From an uncultured Prevotellaceae bacterium (lineage in GTDB: Bacteria > Bacteroidota > Bacteroidia > Bacteroidales > Bacteroidaceae), in NCBI GenBank assembly GCA_900318815.1, contig ONMA01000006.1, positions 1 through 64,000 on the forward strand: a stretch of DNA of 64,000 nt. Reading direction: 5' to 3'. The position numbers and the translations under genes were made by a program. This document shows positions 50,728 to 59,811 of the stretch, one piece after another; the stretch's first letter is position 1; every line of letters starts with the position of its first letter. Below the pieces are notes generated by a model. The model was not told where the DNA came from and did no database searches. It worked only from the letters and a program-made list of their open reading frames with translations.

Positions 50728-51378
50728 ATGTATTCCACGTATATCTTCGATCTCGACGGCACCCTGCTCGATACGCTCGACGACCTCTATCTGGCCGTCA
50801 ACTACGCGCTGCGCACGCATCATCTGCCTGAACGCACTCGCGAGGAGGTGCGTGCGTTCGTGGGCAATGGCGTGCGCATGCTCATGATCCGTGCCATTGA
50901 GGGGGGCGAGCGGCATCCTTTGTTCAGCGACGCCCTTGCCACTTTCCAGCAATACTATCTGGAGCACTCCCTCGACAACACGCGCCCTTACGACGGCGTG
51001 CAGGAGATGCTTCATGAGCTGAAAGCCAGGGGTTGTCGTCTGGCCGTTGTCAGCAATAAGTTCCATACGGCCACCGCCGACCTCTGCCGCCATTTCTTCC
51101 CCGATACCGTCAGCGTGGCCATTGGCGAACATGAGGCGGAGGGCATCCGGAAGAAGCCGGCTCCCGATACCGTTGTGGAGGCTTTGCGCAAGTTAGGGGT
51201 TACTCGCGAGAATGCTGTCTATGTAGGCGACAGCGACGTTGACATTGCCACAGCCCGCAATGCCCAGCTCCCCTGCATCAGCGTGCTCTGGGGATTCCGC
51301 GACAGGCAGTTCCTCACGGAGCATGGAGCCACTGCCTTCGCGTCGCGTCCGTCAGATCTATTCGAGACGTGCGGTTGA
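50728..51378 (+). CDS. HAD-family phosphatase (phosphoglycolate phosphatase-like)
   Basis: 216 residues. Motif I FDLDGTLLDTLDDL (residues 6-19), motif II VVSNK, a Lys in KKPAPDTV, and motif III YVGDSDVDIATARNA are all intact, with a helical cap between. This is the Gph/PGP-like subgroup, which hydrolyses small phosphoesters. It follows malQ by 16 bp and is probably co-transcribed. The exact substrate cannot be read from the sequence. Confidence 0.9.
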   Translation: MYSTYIFDLDGTLLDTLDDLYLAVNYALRTHHLPERTREEVRAFVGNGVRMLMIRAIEGGERHPLFSDALATFQQYYLEHSLDNTRPYDGVQEMLHELKARGCRLAVVSNKFHTATADLCRHFFPDTVSVAIGEHEAEGIRKKPAPDTVVEALRKLGVTRENAVYVGDSDVDIATARNAQLPCISVLWGFRDRQFLTEHGATAFASRPSDLFETCG

Positions 51379-51380
51379 AA

Positions 51381-51575
51381 GACGCTGAAAGCGTCACCTC
51401 TCAATAGCCGTAGAGTCCGAAGGACCTACGGAAAACGGAAAAAGATAGAAAAAGCACGCTGAAAGCGTGCCCCAACAGTGCAATGGGCGACCCCTTTGGG
51501 GTCGATGTACCTTCTCACGTTCTATCCGCAGGTCGTACCGACCCACGGCTATTGAGAGGTGATGCTTTCAGCGTC
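51381..51575. repeat. Multi-palindrome repeat, copy 3
   Basis: Begins GACGCTGAAAGCGTC (51381-51395), ends GATGCTTTCAGCGTC (51561-51575). The interior has GTCCGAAGGAC, GCACGCTGAAAGCGTGC, and GACCCCTTTGGGGTC palindromes in the order of copy 1. It starts 3 bp after the HAD stop and may terminate that transcript. Confidence 0.85.
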
Positions 51576-51605
51576 TCTCAATCGCAATTACAGCACGAAC
51601 GGTGT

Positions 51606-52091
51606 TTATCCCGCGAAACGGTTTGGGTTATTGAGGCTTTCATAGTCGGGGATTTCCCGCAGAAAGAGATAGCGGTGATTTGCGTAGTCCATGCGGCAGC
51701 AGTAGTGCTGTAGGCCGTTGGAAACGATGAGAAAGTCGACATGCAGCAGCATGTTGTAGGCCGAGATTTGGTCGAACACCTGTTGCGTCAGTTCAATATG
51801 AGGGGCTTTGTACTCAATAATCATCTGCGGTTGCAGCTCCTTATTATATAATAAGGTGTCGCACCGCAGTTTCTTTTCGCCCACCCGCAGCTCAATCTCA
51901 TTGCCCAAAAGCCCTTTCGGGTAGCCCTTGTGCTCAACAAGGAAGTGTACGAAATGCTGGCGCACCCACTCTTCAGGGGTCAGCGTTACGTATCGGCGGC
52001 GCAGGAAGTCGAAAATCTGATGACGTCCGTGTTCCTCTTTCACCCGTATCTCGTATGGCGGCAGGTTCAGTTGGCTTGGCATGATTGGCAA
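51606..52091 (-). CDS. Orphan HSDR_N-like nuclease-domain protein
   Basis: 161 residues (158 from ATG 52082). The sequence LRCDTLLYNKELQPQMIIEY then KAPHIELTQQVFDQI fits the nuclease core (D...ExK) of the type I restriction enzyme R-subunit N-terminal family; preceding it is TPEEWVRQHFVHFLVEHKGY. Only this domain is present: no helicase motor and no hsdM or complete hsdS nearby. Such standalone proteins are common in Bacteroidota and their job is unclear. Confidence 0.8.
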   Translation of the reverse strand: MPIMPSQLNLPPYEIRVKEEHGRHQIFDFLRRRYVTLTPEEWVRQHFVHFLVEHKGYPKGLLGNEIELRVGEKKLRCDTLLYNKELQPQMIIEYKAPHIELTQQVFDQISAYNMLLHVDFLIVSNGLQHYCCRMDYANHRYLFLREIPDYESLNNPNRFAG

Positions 52092-52405
52092 GTGTATTGG
52101 TGATTTGTCGGGTCGTGGTATGCAAAGTTACGAAATATTTCAACCAGAAAGATTGAAACCACAAGAGTTTTGTAGTTAAATAATCATAACGCCCCCCCTG
52201 GCCTCGTTCAGCGATATGGTCTACGATGCATTAGTATATGGTTTATGGTGCATTAATATATGTGTTCTATTTCCCAGACTCCTTACCCTACGTACCCTTT
52301 GAAGCTGTCTTTTCAAGCATGAAAGCAGAGATGATAAGTAATTTCACCGCAGAGGTACTGAGACACAGAGTTTAAACTGAAATTACGTCTACTGTGAAAC
52401 GTAAA

Positions 52406-52439
52406 GTTCCCCGACTAACATCTCGTTTAATCGGGGAAC
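52406..52439. other. Hairpin in the intergenic region 52140-52595
   Basis: GTTCCCCGA (52406-52414) pairs with 52431-52439, followed by ATGTTTTTGG. It may terminate the minus-strand operon ending at 52596, although it is ~150 bp beyond it. Otherwise 52140-52595 holds no recognisable gene. Confidence 0.45.
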
Positions 52440-52595
52440 CATGTTTTTGGGGATACAATAGAATTGCTCTGTCTATTCTTCGCAGATTCCTACTAAAAGA
52501 CTTTTTGGGCTCTATTCTGCATAATCCTGATGTTGCAAGCAATGCATGCTATAGATAAGATTGCACAACAAGAACCGTCTCTTCGTGTCATAACC

Positions 52596-53252
52596 CTATT
52601 TGACAATAATTTTACGTCCTTGTTCTATCACCAATCCGCGATGGTTTCCATTCACGCGCTGTCCTTTGGTGTTATAGCGGTCAACAGGAATTCTCGTGGT
52701 ATTCACAGTACTGATGTCAGTATTGACGTTTTTGGCTGTAATATTAAAAGTTACATCGTCGGTAGTTGACACTACAGAACCGTCCTCATTAGACAGGTCT
52801 ATACGTCCTAAACGACCTACATAATTGCCACTTTCCACTTCATCACTTGCTCTCAATGTTATAATCAGCGCATCACCCTCATTGCCATTCAGGATTTTCT
52901 GAGAGGGGCAAGCGGCAGAGAACATAAGCACTCCCTGCTCGTCAGTATCCATAATTGTCATGGTGAACAACTCCACGTTGTTCCGACCCTTTGGATGACG
53001 GTCGGTAAACTCGTAGAAATACCCGTACTCGTCTTCTTCCACCGAAATTCCTTCAGGAAGGTATAGCCGGAAACTGTATTCGGCAACGTTCATCTGGTTG
53101 ATTACTCCAATGTGCAACTCGGCAGTCTGACCTGCCACGATTGCCACATCACTGGCAGTGAGCCTGTTTCCTGTCGTGTTGGCTTCATCGCCCCAAGCCA
53201 CACATGCTACCATCAGCAAAATTGTGGCCAACATTACTTTAGTCTTTTTCAT
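52596..53252 (-). CDS. Secreted cohesin-like protein
   Basis: 218 residues with a signal peptide (MLATILLMVACVAWG). The mature core, ASDVAIVAGQTAELHIGVIN then NVAEYSFRLYLPEGISVEED, and ALIITLRASDEVESGNYVGR, has the strand pattern of cohesin-type domains (a beta-sandwich that binds dockerin in cellulosomes). The C-terminus YNTKGQRVNGNHRGLVIEQG ends in a short basic tail like other secreted proteins here. It lies 19 bp downstream of a dockerin-bearing protein on the same strand. The fold assignment is moderate. Confidence 0.6.
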   Translation of the reverse strand: MKKTKVMLATILLMVACVAWGDEANTTGNRLTASDVAIVAGQTAELHIGVINQMNVAEYSFRLYLPEGISVEEDEYGYFYEFTDRHPKGRNNVELFTMTIMDTDEQGVLMFSAACPSQKILNGNEGDALIITLRASDEVESGNYVGRLGRIDLSNEDGSVVSTTDDVTFNITAKNVNTDISTVNTTRIPVDRYNTKGQRVNGNHRGLVIEQGRKIIVK

Positions 53253-53271
53253 CTCTTTTTGTTTTTAAAAA

Positions 53272-56200
53272 TTACAATTTTACATTTTTTGCTTTTCTTT
53301 GCTTACTCTTGAAAGCTCGTGCAGACCCTTGTCCGCCAGCCATGATGTCATAGACCGACATCACGTCACCGCCATTCACGGCACCATCGCCATTCACGTC
53401 GCTTCGTCCTCTATTGGCTGTCCCACCCGCCATGGTGTCATAGACAGCCATTACGTCACCGCCATTCACGGCTCTGTCATCATTTACGTCACCCGCCAGA
53501 TCAGCACCAACGACCTTAACCACGTATTGCAATGACATTCTACGACCGGTGGCAGGAATCATTTCTGCCATCACCATTGTCTGACCAGCGGCCACTCCTG
53601 TTACTACGCCTCGTTCAGAGATGGTGGCTATACCTTCGTCGGCACTTGTCCATCTCAATTCCCCGTAATCTGCATGAAGTGGTGAAGGTAGGGCGGTAAG
53701 TACCGTTTGGCCATCGACATCTATCTGAACATTCTTCCGAATGGTTGTCATGGCTGTCAGGATTGTCGAACTGCGCCCTTCGACAATCTTTATCGGCTTT
53801 GTGCTATATGCCAACGCGGTTTGTGTTCCTAACAGGTTGGATGCATTGCTGCCACATGTCCACACACTGCCATCCTGTCTCAGAATAATAGTGGTCTCAC
53901 CGCCTGATGCTACAGACACAGCTTTATCCATAATCTTCGTTGGAGATGCCACTTTGTTTGTAGTGCCATTTCCCATCTGTCCAAAGTTGTTGCCGCCCCA
54001 TGCCCACAGAGTACCATCGGTTTTGACGGCCACAATATAGTCTTGTCCCACGGCAGCACTACTTACTTCGTCAAGAATCTTCTGGGGAGTAGGCATTTCC
54101 TTACCCCATGTCCAAAGGCTACCATCGGTCTTGATAGCCGCTGTCCACTGGCTTTCGGTAGGTGAAGCTATCACCCGTGCCACATTGCCCATCACCTGCT
54201 GTGGGTTCAGGGCTTCGGTCGTGCCACCGTTACCCAGCTGGTGCTGGTCATTGCGGCCCCAGGCCCATAGCGTGCCATCGGTTTTCACGGCATAGGTGGT
54301 GCACCAGCCGCATGCGGCCTGCGCAATGTCGTCCATCACCTTTACTGGCTGTAAGCGTACCGTCACTGTGCTGTCGCCCACCTGTCCGAAGTCGTTGCGT
54401 CCCCATACCCACAACGTGCCGTCGTTTTTCACGACCGCAGTGGTCTGACCACCAGCCGACACATGTCTGGCATCGTCCAGAATCTTTACTGGCGATGTCT
54501 TGCCTGCCGTGCTGCCATCGCCCAGCTCGCCACAATACTGGCGCCCCCAAGTCCATAGTGTACCATCGGTTTTAATAACAGCCGTGTGCATGAAACCGCA
54601 TGACACCTCCCGGACATCCTTGTCAATAAAAGCCTCTGGAACATCCTGAACCACGTAGGAGTATTCGCCCGTGGCACTGTTGTCGGTACTGAGGCGATGG
54701 CCCCACGTCAGCAGGCTACCGTCAGTCTTCACGGCGGCGGCCAGCTCTGGTCCCATGCCGACAGCTGTGGCAAAGTTGCCTGTTGTGAAAGTCCACGATG
54801 TGGCTTTACATTGCTCTCCCTGCCATGTCCTGACAGCCCCAGATGGTATAGTTACCGTGTAGGAACAGCCCAGTTCGAGCGGTTCGTCAGGAACGAAGTA
54901 CACAGCACTGTCGCCCATCAGCACCTCGCCTGCCACAGCCTCTCCATCCGTTTTCTTCAGCATGATGCCGTCGAGGTTCTCACCTGCCTCCATCTTGTTG
55001 CTGTAGGCCACGAAAGGATTCACATCCTTATACAGGTAGAGTGGAGCGTCATCTACAGGGAACATCTCAACCACTTCCACGTTCGAGATGATGTAGTCGC
55101 ATGCGAGCACGTCACTATTCTCATAGCCGTCGCCCATGGCTACAGCGCGCAACTTCATGTCACGAGTAATCGTGATGGGGCCTGTATAGAGCAAACTTTT
55201 GGCTGTAGGAGTGGTGCCGTCTGTTGTGTAGTAAATCTTGGCTTTGCTCTTGCTGGCCGTAAGACTGACGGTAGTGCCTGCGGCCACAAAACCTGCGCCC
55301 AACGATGATGTCAGTGTCAGTTTCTCCCGGTTACCCGTCTTGAAGTTCACTGTGACGGCAGAACCATAGTGTGTTCCCCACTTGTTTTTTACAGCATTGG
55401 CCGGAATGGTCAGCATATAGTTGGTCTGCGGTTGCAACACTGCCGACGGACTGAACGTCACTGTCTTTCCGCTGATAGTGGCCGTACCTGCCACGTTTGC
55501 CCCTGTGTCCTTGTTCTTCAAGCTGATGTTCTGGAAGTTGTCGCCATTGTAGAGTGCTAACGAATAGGTCACCGAGGGAGTTACGAATACAGACTGTTCG
55601 GTAGCGTTATCTGTAGGAGCGGTACTGCTCTTGGTGAACGACGGCTCTGAAACTTCCACACGTGCTTCATTTGATGTCACGCTACCATTTACTACACAAT
55701 AGACGTAGGCTGTTCCCGGACTTTTTCCTGTCAGTGTGCCTGAGGTGGTCAGCGTCACATATTCGCCCCCACTCGCTATATACCAGTTCTTTGACGAGAC
55801 AGTAGCATTGCTCGGATAGACATCTACCGACAACGTCTTTGGCTGGTCGCAGGTGGCATAGATGGGCGACGACACCGTGGCACTGGTGGGCTGTACATTT
55901 TTTACGGTCACCTTGCAATAGGGAGTATTGCCCGATAAAATACATCGCGCGTTGATGTATGTCGTACCAGGCGATTTCGCATAAACTTCTCCCGTATAGG
56001 TATCCACCGAGGCAATGGTAGAATTGGAACTGGTGAAATAAATGCTGGCGTAGGAACTGTAGCTGTTAGTGTAAGTAAGTCCGGCGCCCACATATCCCGT
56101 TTCTCCCAAAGCCAAAGTCATTTCCTCAGGATACATATACAAAGGATTACTATTGCAGGTGAAGTACCATGTGCGCGATGCACGGGTGTAGCTGCCGCCT

Positions 56201-56478
56201 GAGTAGAGCTTGTACTGCCAGGAGCAGGTCACTGAAGCTGTTCCAGACCAGTATTGAGTAGCTGTCACATTGCGATAGAATCCAGCGCCTGAAAGGTTTA
56301 TATATCCACCGGTGCATGACCATGAGACATTAGCGGTAATACCCATCACAGCCGACGTTGCGTCGCAGGTGAACGTCTCGCCCACCCAGAGCGACTTGGT
56401 CGTCTGGCTGTGAGCGTGGAGCGAAAGGAGCAGGGCCACCATGACGAAACCTATTTTGTTCAGTAATTCGCTTTTCAT
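53272..56478 (-). CDS. Secreted RCC1-repeat protein with Ig-like domains and a dockerin
   Basis: 1068 residues with a signal peptide (IGFVMVALLLSLHAHSQ). In order: Ig-like/Big_2-type domains (about 25-275, e.g. TGEVYAKSPGTTYINARCIL), a Big_5-like domain, a CHB_HEX-like insert (IYYTTDGTTPTAKSLLYTG), another Big_5-like domain, about seven RCC1 blades (570-900; WTWGRQYCGELGDGS, TLWAWGGNNFGQMGNGTTNK), a Big_2 domain, and a C-terminal dockerin with two Ca-binding repeats (GDVNDDRAVNGGDVMAVYD and DVNGDGAVNGGDVMSVYD). The RCC1 propeller is a binding scaffold. It is the third gene of a four-gene operon. Confidence 0.85.
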   Translation of the reverse strand: MKSELLNKIGFVMVALLLSLHAHSQTTKSLWVGETFTCDATSAVMGITANVSWSCTGGYINLSGAGFYRNVTATQYWSGTASVTCSWQYKLYSGGSYTRASRTWYFTCNSNPLYMYPEEMTLALGETGYVGAGLTYTNSYSSYASIYFTSSNSTIASVDTYTGEVYAKSPGTTYINARCILSGNTPYCKVTVKNVQPTSATVSSPIYATCDQPKTLSVDVYPSNATVSSKNWYIASGGEYVTLTTSGTLTGKSPGTAYVYCVVNGSVTSNEARVEVSEPSFTKSSTAPTDNATEQSVFVTPSVTYSLALYNGDNFQNISLKNKDTGANVAGTATISGKTVTFSPSAVLQPQTNYMLTIPANAVKNKWGTHYGSAVTVNFKTGNREKLTLTSSLGAGFVAAGTTVSLTASKSKAKIYYTTDGTTPTAKSLLYTGPITITRDMKLRAVAMGDGYENSDVLACDYIISNVEVVEMFPVDDAPLYLYKDVNPFVAYSNKMEAGENLDGIMLKKTDGEAVAGEVLMGDSAVYFVPDEPLELGCSYTVTIPSGAVRTWQGEQCKATSWTFTTGNFATAVGMGPELAAAVKTDGSLLTWGHRLSTDNSATGEYSYVVQDVPEAFIDKDVREVSCGFMHTAVIKTDGTLWTWGRQYCGELGDGSTAGKTSPVKILDDARHVSAGGQTTAVVKNDGTLWVWGRNDFGQVGDSTVTVRLQPVKVMDDIAQAACGWCTTYAVKTDGTLWAWGRNDQHQLGNGGTTEALNPQQVMGNVARVIASPTESQWTAAIKTDGSLWTWGKEMPTPQKILDEVSSAAVGQDYIVAVKTDGTLWAWGGNNFGQMGNGTTNKVASPTKIMDKAVSVASGGETTIILRQDGSVWTCGSNASNLLGTQTALAYSTKPIKIVEGRSSTILTAMTTIRKNVQIDVDGQTVLTALPSPLHADYGELRWTSADEGIATISERGVVTGVAAGQTMVMAEMIPATGRRMSLQYVVKVVGADLAGDVNDDRAVNGGDVMAVYDTMAGGTANRGRSDVNGDGAVNGGDVMSVYDIMAGGQGSARAFKSKQRKAKNVKL

Positions 56479-56491
56479 ACCTTTGAGTGTT

Positions 56492-58360
56492 TTATTTGGC
56501 TGTTATTATGCTCACTTTGTTTTCATCATACTGCTCCCGGTTGCCCGCTTGGTCTTGCGCAGTCACAGTGAAGCGGTAGGTCTTGCCCGGCTGCCCTTTG
56601 AAGGTTGCCGTCGTCCCCGTCGTGTTCGGCAGCCACAGCACAAACGGCTGATTGCCGGCTGAGTAGTAGATGTTGTAGCAAGCAATGTTGTCTTCGTTGG
56701 CCGACCATTTCAGCGAGATGCTTTCTTCCGTCTGCTCCGCTATCTCGATGGTCGAAACAGGAGCCTGTTCGTCGGGATACGACACGTCGGCCCACTCTGT
56801 ACTGGATATCCGACCGCCATCATCCCCAAACACTATATGGAACCTCGCCACGCTGTTGCGCGAATAACCGTCAGTCTTAGCATATTCGGGTACAGTCAGT
56901 TGTCGCTCAAAGACAAATTCCGTGCTGTCGCTCTCCACGGTTTCCCTTACGGCCTTGTCTGTATGGTTGTTCCACCAATACTCATACCACTTTATTCTGG
57001 TAGCCATCCTTTCGGTTCGTTTGAAGAAAGCCCAGGTCTCTATGCCGCTGTGCCGTCCTGCCGCATCGGTGGCTCGGTAGCTCAGCGTGTGCAATCCGTC
57101 ACGAAGTGTCGAGGCATTGGCCGTGAAGGTAATGGTGTCACCTGTTGCTGCTACGCTTGTCATTGCCGTGGTGTCGCCGTCGAGCCAATAGCTCACGCTT
57201 CTGACGGCATTGACGAAAGTGGTGTCGCGCAAGGCATTGCGCATGAACAGATGGGTACCCATTGCCGTGTATTTGCCATGGCTGTCCTTGGCGCGGTAGT
57301 TCAGCGTGTGCAGGCCTTCGCCGAACGACGAGGCATCGGCTACAAAGGCCAGTTGCCCGTCAGTGGCACTGACGGTGGTGCGCTTGCCGTTGTCAATCCA
57401 GTATTCACCCGCTGTCACCGTCCGTGTGCTGTCAGTGGCGTAGGCCCGCATGAAAAGCCATGAGTTGGTAGTGGAGTGATGGCCCAGCTTGTCGGTTAGG
57501 CTGACGGTCAGCGTGTGCAGACCGTCGCACAGTTGCGAGGCATCTGCGGCGAAGGTGAGGCTGTCACTCTGCACCGCCATCGTGGTGGCGTGTGCGAGGT
57601 CGTCATCAAACCAGTAAGCCATGCTTTCAACGGCGTTCACCAGCGTAGTGTCGCGCAGCACAGTGCGCACGAACAAGTGGGTATTCATTTGGCTCCACTT
57701 GCCGTGGCTGTCCTTGGCGCGGTAGTTCAGCGTGTGCAGACTTTCGCCGAACGATGAGGCATCGGCTACAAAGGTCAGTTGTCCATCGGTGGCGCTGACG
57801 GTGGTGCGCTTGCCGTTGTCAATCCAGTATTCACCCGCAGTCACCGCCCGTGTGCTGTCAGTGGCGTAGGCCCGCATGAAAAGCCATGAGTTGACGGTGC
57901 TATGGCGTCCCTCGTCATCCTGTAAGCGCACATGCAGCGTATGCAGGCCCTCGGCAACAGTAGTGCCATCGACGGCGAATGTCATCACACTGTCATTCAT
58001 TGCCAATGCCACTCGCTCGCCGTAGTGGTCATCTATCCAGTATTCACCCGAAGCCACCTGCTGGACACTGTGTTTGGGCCACTGTCTGACGATGAACATC
58101 CACGACTGCGCATGGCTCCATTTGTCCTCATTGTCCTTCACACGCAGGTACAACTGGTGCAGCCCCGTGGCCAATCCACCGGCATGTACCTGTAGTCGCA
58201 CGGTGTCTGTGGCGCTTACCGGCTGTTCCACCACCCCTTCATCACCTTGGTCAAACCAGTACTGACAGGCGACGATGCTCCTGTTTTGCGCAGGCAGAGG
58301 CAGGACAGAGGACATCAGGCAGACAAGAAGCAGCAGTCTTAAACTTCTCATCATAGTCAT
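56492..58360 (-). CDS. Secreted tandem-repeat protein with a fibronectin III domain
   Basis: 622 residues with a signal peptide (LRLLLLVCLMSSVLPLPAQ). About six repeats of 70-90 residues have the pattern YWIDNGKRTTVSATDGQLTF, then ADASSFGEGLHTLNYRAKDS and WLFMRAYATDSTR. A 142-residue segment (DNA 57292 and 57717, 426 bp apart) is nearly duplicated. A C-terminal fibronectin III-like domain (APVSTIEIAEQTEESISLKW) ends the protein. The repeats look like a stalk or binding surface; there is no catalytic motif. It sits 13 bp from the RCC1-dockerin gene and 9 bp from the beta-helix gene. Confidence 0.75.
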   Translation of the reverse strand: MTMMRSLRLLLLVCLMSSVLPLPAQNRSIVACQYWFDQGDEGVVEQPVSATDTVRLQVHAGGLATGLHQLYLRVKDNEDKWSHAQSWMFIVRQWPKHSVQQVASGEYWIDDHYGERVALAMNDSVMTFAVDGTTVAEGLHTLHVRLQDDEGRHSTVNSWLFMRAYATDSTRAVTAGEYWIDNGKRTTVSATDGQLTFVADASSFGESLHTLNYRAKDSHGKWSQMNTHLFVRTVLRDTTLVNAVESMAYWFDDDLAHATTMAVQSDSLTFAADASQLCDGLHTLTVSLTDKLGHHSTTNSWLFMRAYATDSTRTVTAGEYWIDNGKRTTVSATDGQLAFVADASSFGEGLHTLNYRAKDSHGKYTAMGTHLFMRNALRDTTFVNAVRSVSYWLDGDTTAMTSVAATGDTITFTANASTLRDGLHTLSYRATDAAGRHSGIETWAFFKRTERMATRIKWYEYWWNNHTDKAVRETVESDSTEFVFERQLTVPEYAKTDGYSRNSVARFHIVFGDDGGRISSTEWADVSYPDEQAPVSTIEIAEQTEESISLKWSANEDNIACYNIYYSAGNQPFVLWLPNTTGTTATFKGQPGKTYRFTVTAQDQAGNREQYDENKVSIITAK

Positions 58361-58369
58361 TCCTCCCTT

Positions 58370-59332
58370 TTACTGTTGCACTTTCACAGCTATCTTCACG
58401 TTTATCTTACCCTCGGCATCGGTACTCGAATCGATGGTCTTGCTCGTAATCCGGGGAATGGCAGGCCATACTGAGAAGCCTGTGCCGCCATTGATGCCAA
58501 CGGGTTTGCCGTCCTGACCAAGTTTAGTCACCTTCATCGCGGATGCGGGATAAACGCTTTTAGAAGTAAAATATTCAGTATAGTTCTTGTTTATTGTGTT
58601 GCCCTCATTGACACAGCCGTTGGGGAAAGAGACTGTAGTATTTTTGTATATATCATATGTGTTGACAAAAAGATTATAGTAGAACTCAGAGTTTACGTCA
58701 GCTGTAATAGTACTGGTGTAGTCATTACCCAACACATTGTTTTTATATATAGCGTATGGTTGACTATGATACCAATTCCAAATCACGCAGTTCGTGATAT
58801 AAGCTATGTTGGCAGTACTATTCTTTGCTCCAAAATATTGAAGCGTAGAGTTCTTGATGCAGTAGTTATATCCCTTCTCCACGGCATAGTCACACTTCAC
58901 CACACACTCATCTATCAGCGTGTTTGTGTGATTTGCGGTGCATCTGAGATTAGCATTTAAATAGCACCGCTTGATATGCAGGTTGGAAACAGCGCCGATG
59001 GTGACATCACCTGAGAAGCGGATGCCCTCCACCGTCACGTTGTTGACCGTCACGGATAGTGTGGAGAGGAAGGTCGTCTGTGCAGACTCCGTGAAGGCAT
59101 AGTTTCCAATGATAGTGACTGACTTCGCCACGGAGTCGATGGTATTGAAGTTGCCTGCCGACAGGGTGATGATGGCACCACTGTCCGCTTTCTCGTAAGC
59201 CTGCTTAAACGCATCAACGCCATAGAAGGCCTGCATGTTGTCGCCTTGCTGAAGCGTGGCCGTCAGGCCGTCGGCAAAGCTGTTTGCACTCATAGAGAAG
59301 AGTGCCACGAGTGAAAGGATAATCTTTTTCAT
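58370..59332 (-). CDS. Secreted beta-helix-like protein
   Basis: 320 residues with a signal peptide (ILSLVALFSMSANSFA). The middle is a run of short strands with regularly spaced Asn and aliphatic residues (VTVNNVTVEGIRFSGDVTIG, AVSNLHIKRCYLNANLRCTA, NIAYITNCVIWNWYHSQPYA), typical of a right-handed parallel beta-helix as in pectate lyases; the N-terminus (GIDAFKQAYEKADSGA-like) matches DUF-type beta-helix starts. No catalytic residue set is evident, so it may be structural or carbohydrate-binding. It is the first gene of the minus-strand operon and is preceded by a long structured leader. Confidence 0.65.
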   Translation of the reverse strand: MKKIILSLVALFSMSANSFADGLTATLQQGDNMQAFYGVDAFKQAYEKADSGAIITLSAGNFNTIDSVAKSVTIIGNYAFTESAQTTFLSTLSVTVNNVTVEGIRFSGDVTIGAVSNLHIKRCYLNANLRCTANHTNTLIDECVVKCDYAVEKGYNYCIKNSTLQYFGAKNSTANIAYITNCVIWNWYHSQPYAIYKNNVLGNDYTSTITADVNSEFYYNLFVNTYDIYKNTTVSFPNGCVNEGNTINKNYTEYFTSKSVYPASAMKVTKLGQDGKPVGINGGTGFSVWPAIPRITSKTIDSSTDAEGKINVKIAVKVQQ

Positions 59333-59594
59333 TTGCTCTTTGTTTTTTGTTTGGTAAATAAATACGTTAATCCACTCTGATATGGGAGAACCGCACTAAC
59401 CTATGGCCATAAGAAAAGCGCAGAGTTTCACCATACGCTCCTCAGGTTTGGTACGACCTACTAATCACTATGGGAAGCCTGCGCTTTAAGCACAAGCCTC
59501 ATGTGATTAGTCATTGCTCTTTTCACTTTCCGAGGTACCAATTCAAGGAGCGAATGAGCAAATAAAATATCGTGCCTCTTTCGAGAACACGGTG
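59333..59594 (-). ncRNA. Long structured 5' leader with a possible pseudoknot
   Basis: The leader runs from the transcription start near 59590 to the ATG at 59332 (about 260 nt). On the minus strand it contains three nested stems: 59547-59552 with 59436-59441 (6 bp), 59535-59541 with 59448-59454 (TTGGTAC with GTACCAA, 7 bp) and 59503-59511 with 59460-59468 (9 bp). Within the inner loop, 59479-59486 is complementary to 59416-59423 (8 bp), outside the stems, which makes a pseudoknot. That arrangement resembles a riboswitch or regulatory element; I do not recognise a known class. Confidence 0.55.
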
Positions 59595-59624
59595 CAAAGA
59601 TACAACTTTTTGGTAAACTGCAAA
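59595..59624 (-). promoter_or_regulatory. Promoter of the secreted-protein operon
   Basis: Minus-strand TTTG (complement of 59621-59624), 18-bp spacer, TATCTTTG (complement of 59595-59602). Between it and the divergent ldhA promoter (-7 box TAAATTTG 59760-59767) the sequence is AT-rich with no gene. Confidence 0.7.
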
Positions 59625-59811
59625 GCAAAATGCTGTATTTTTTTTAATATTTGTTTATTGCCACCTTGCGTTTTTCCCTTTTTTCCCGGAATTGCCTTTA
59701 TTTATGGTGCGAACTGCGTTAATCTTCCAAAATCGCTTTTCTATTTCAGCATTATTTAGTAAATTTGCAACATCATTAACCCAATATATCTAATCAAACA
59801 AAAAGACAATT

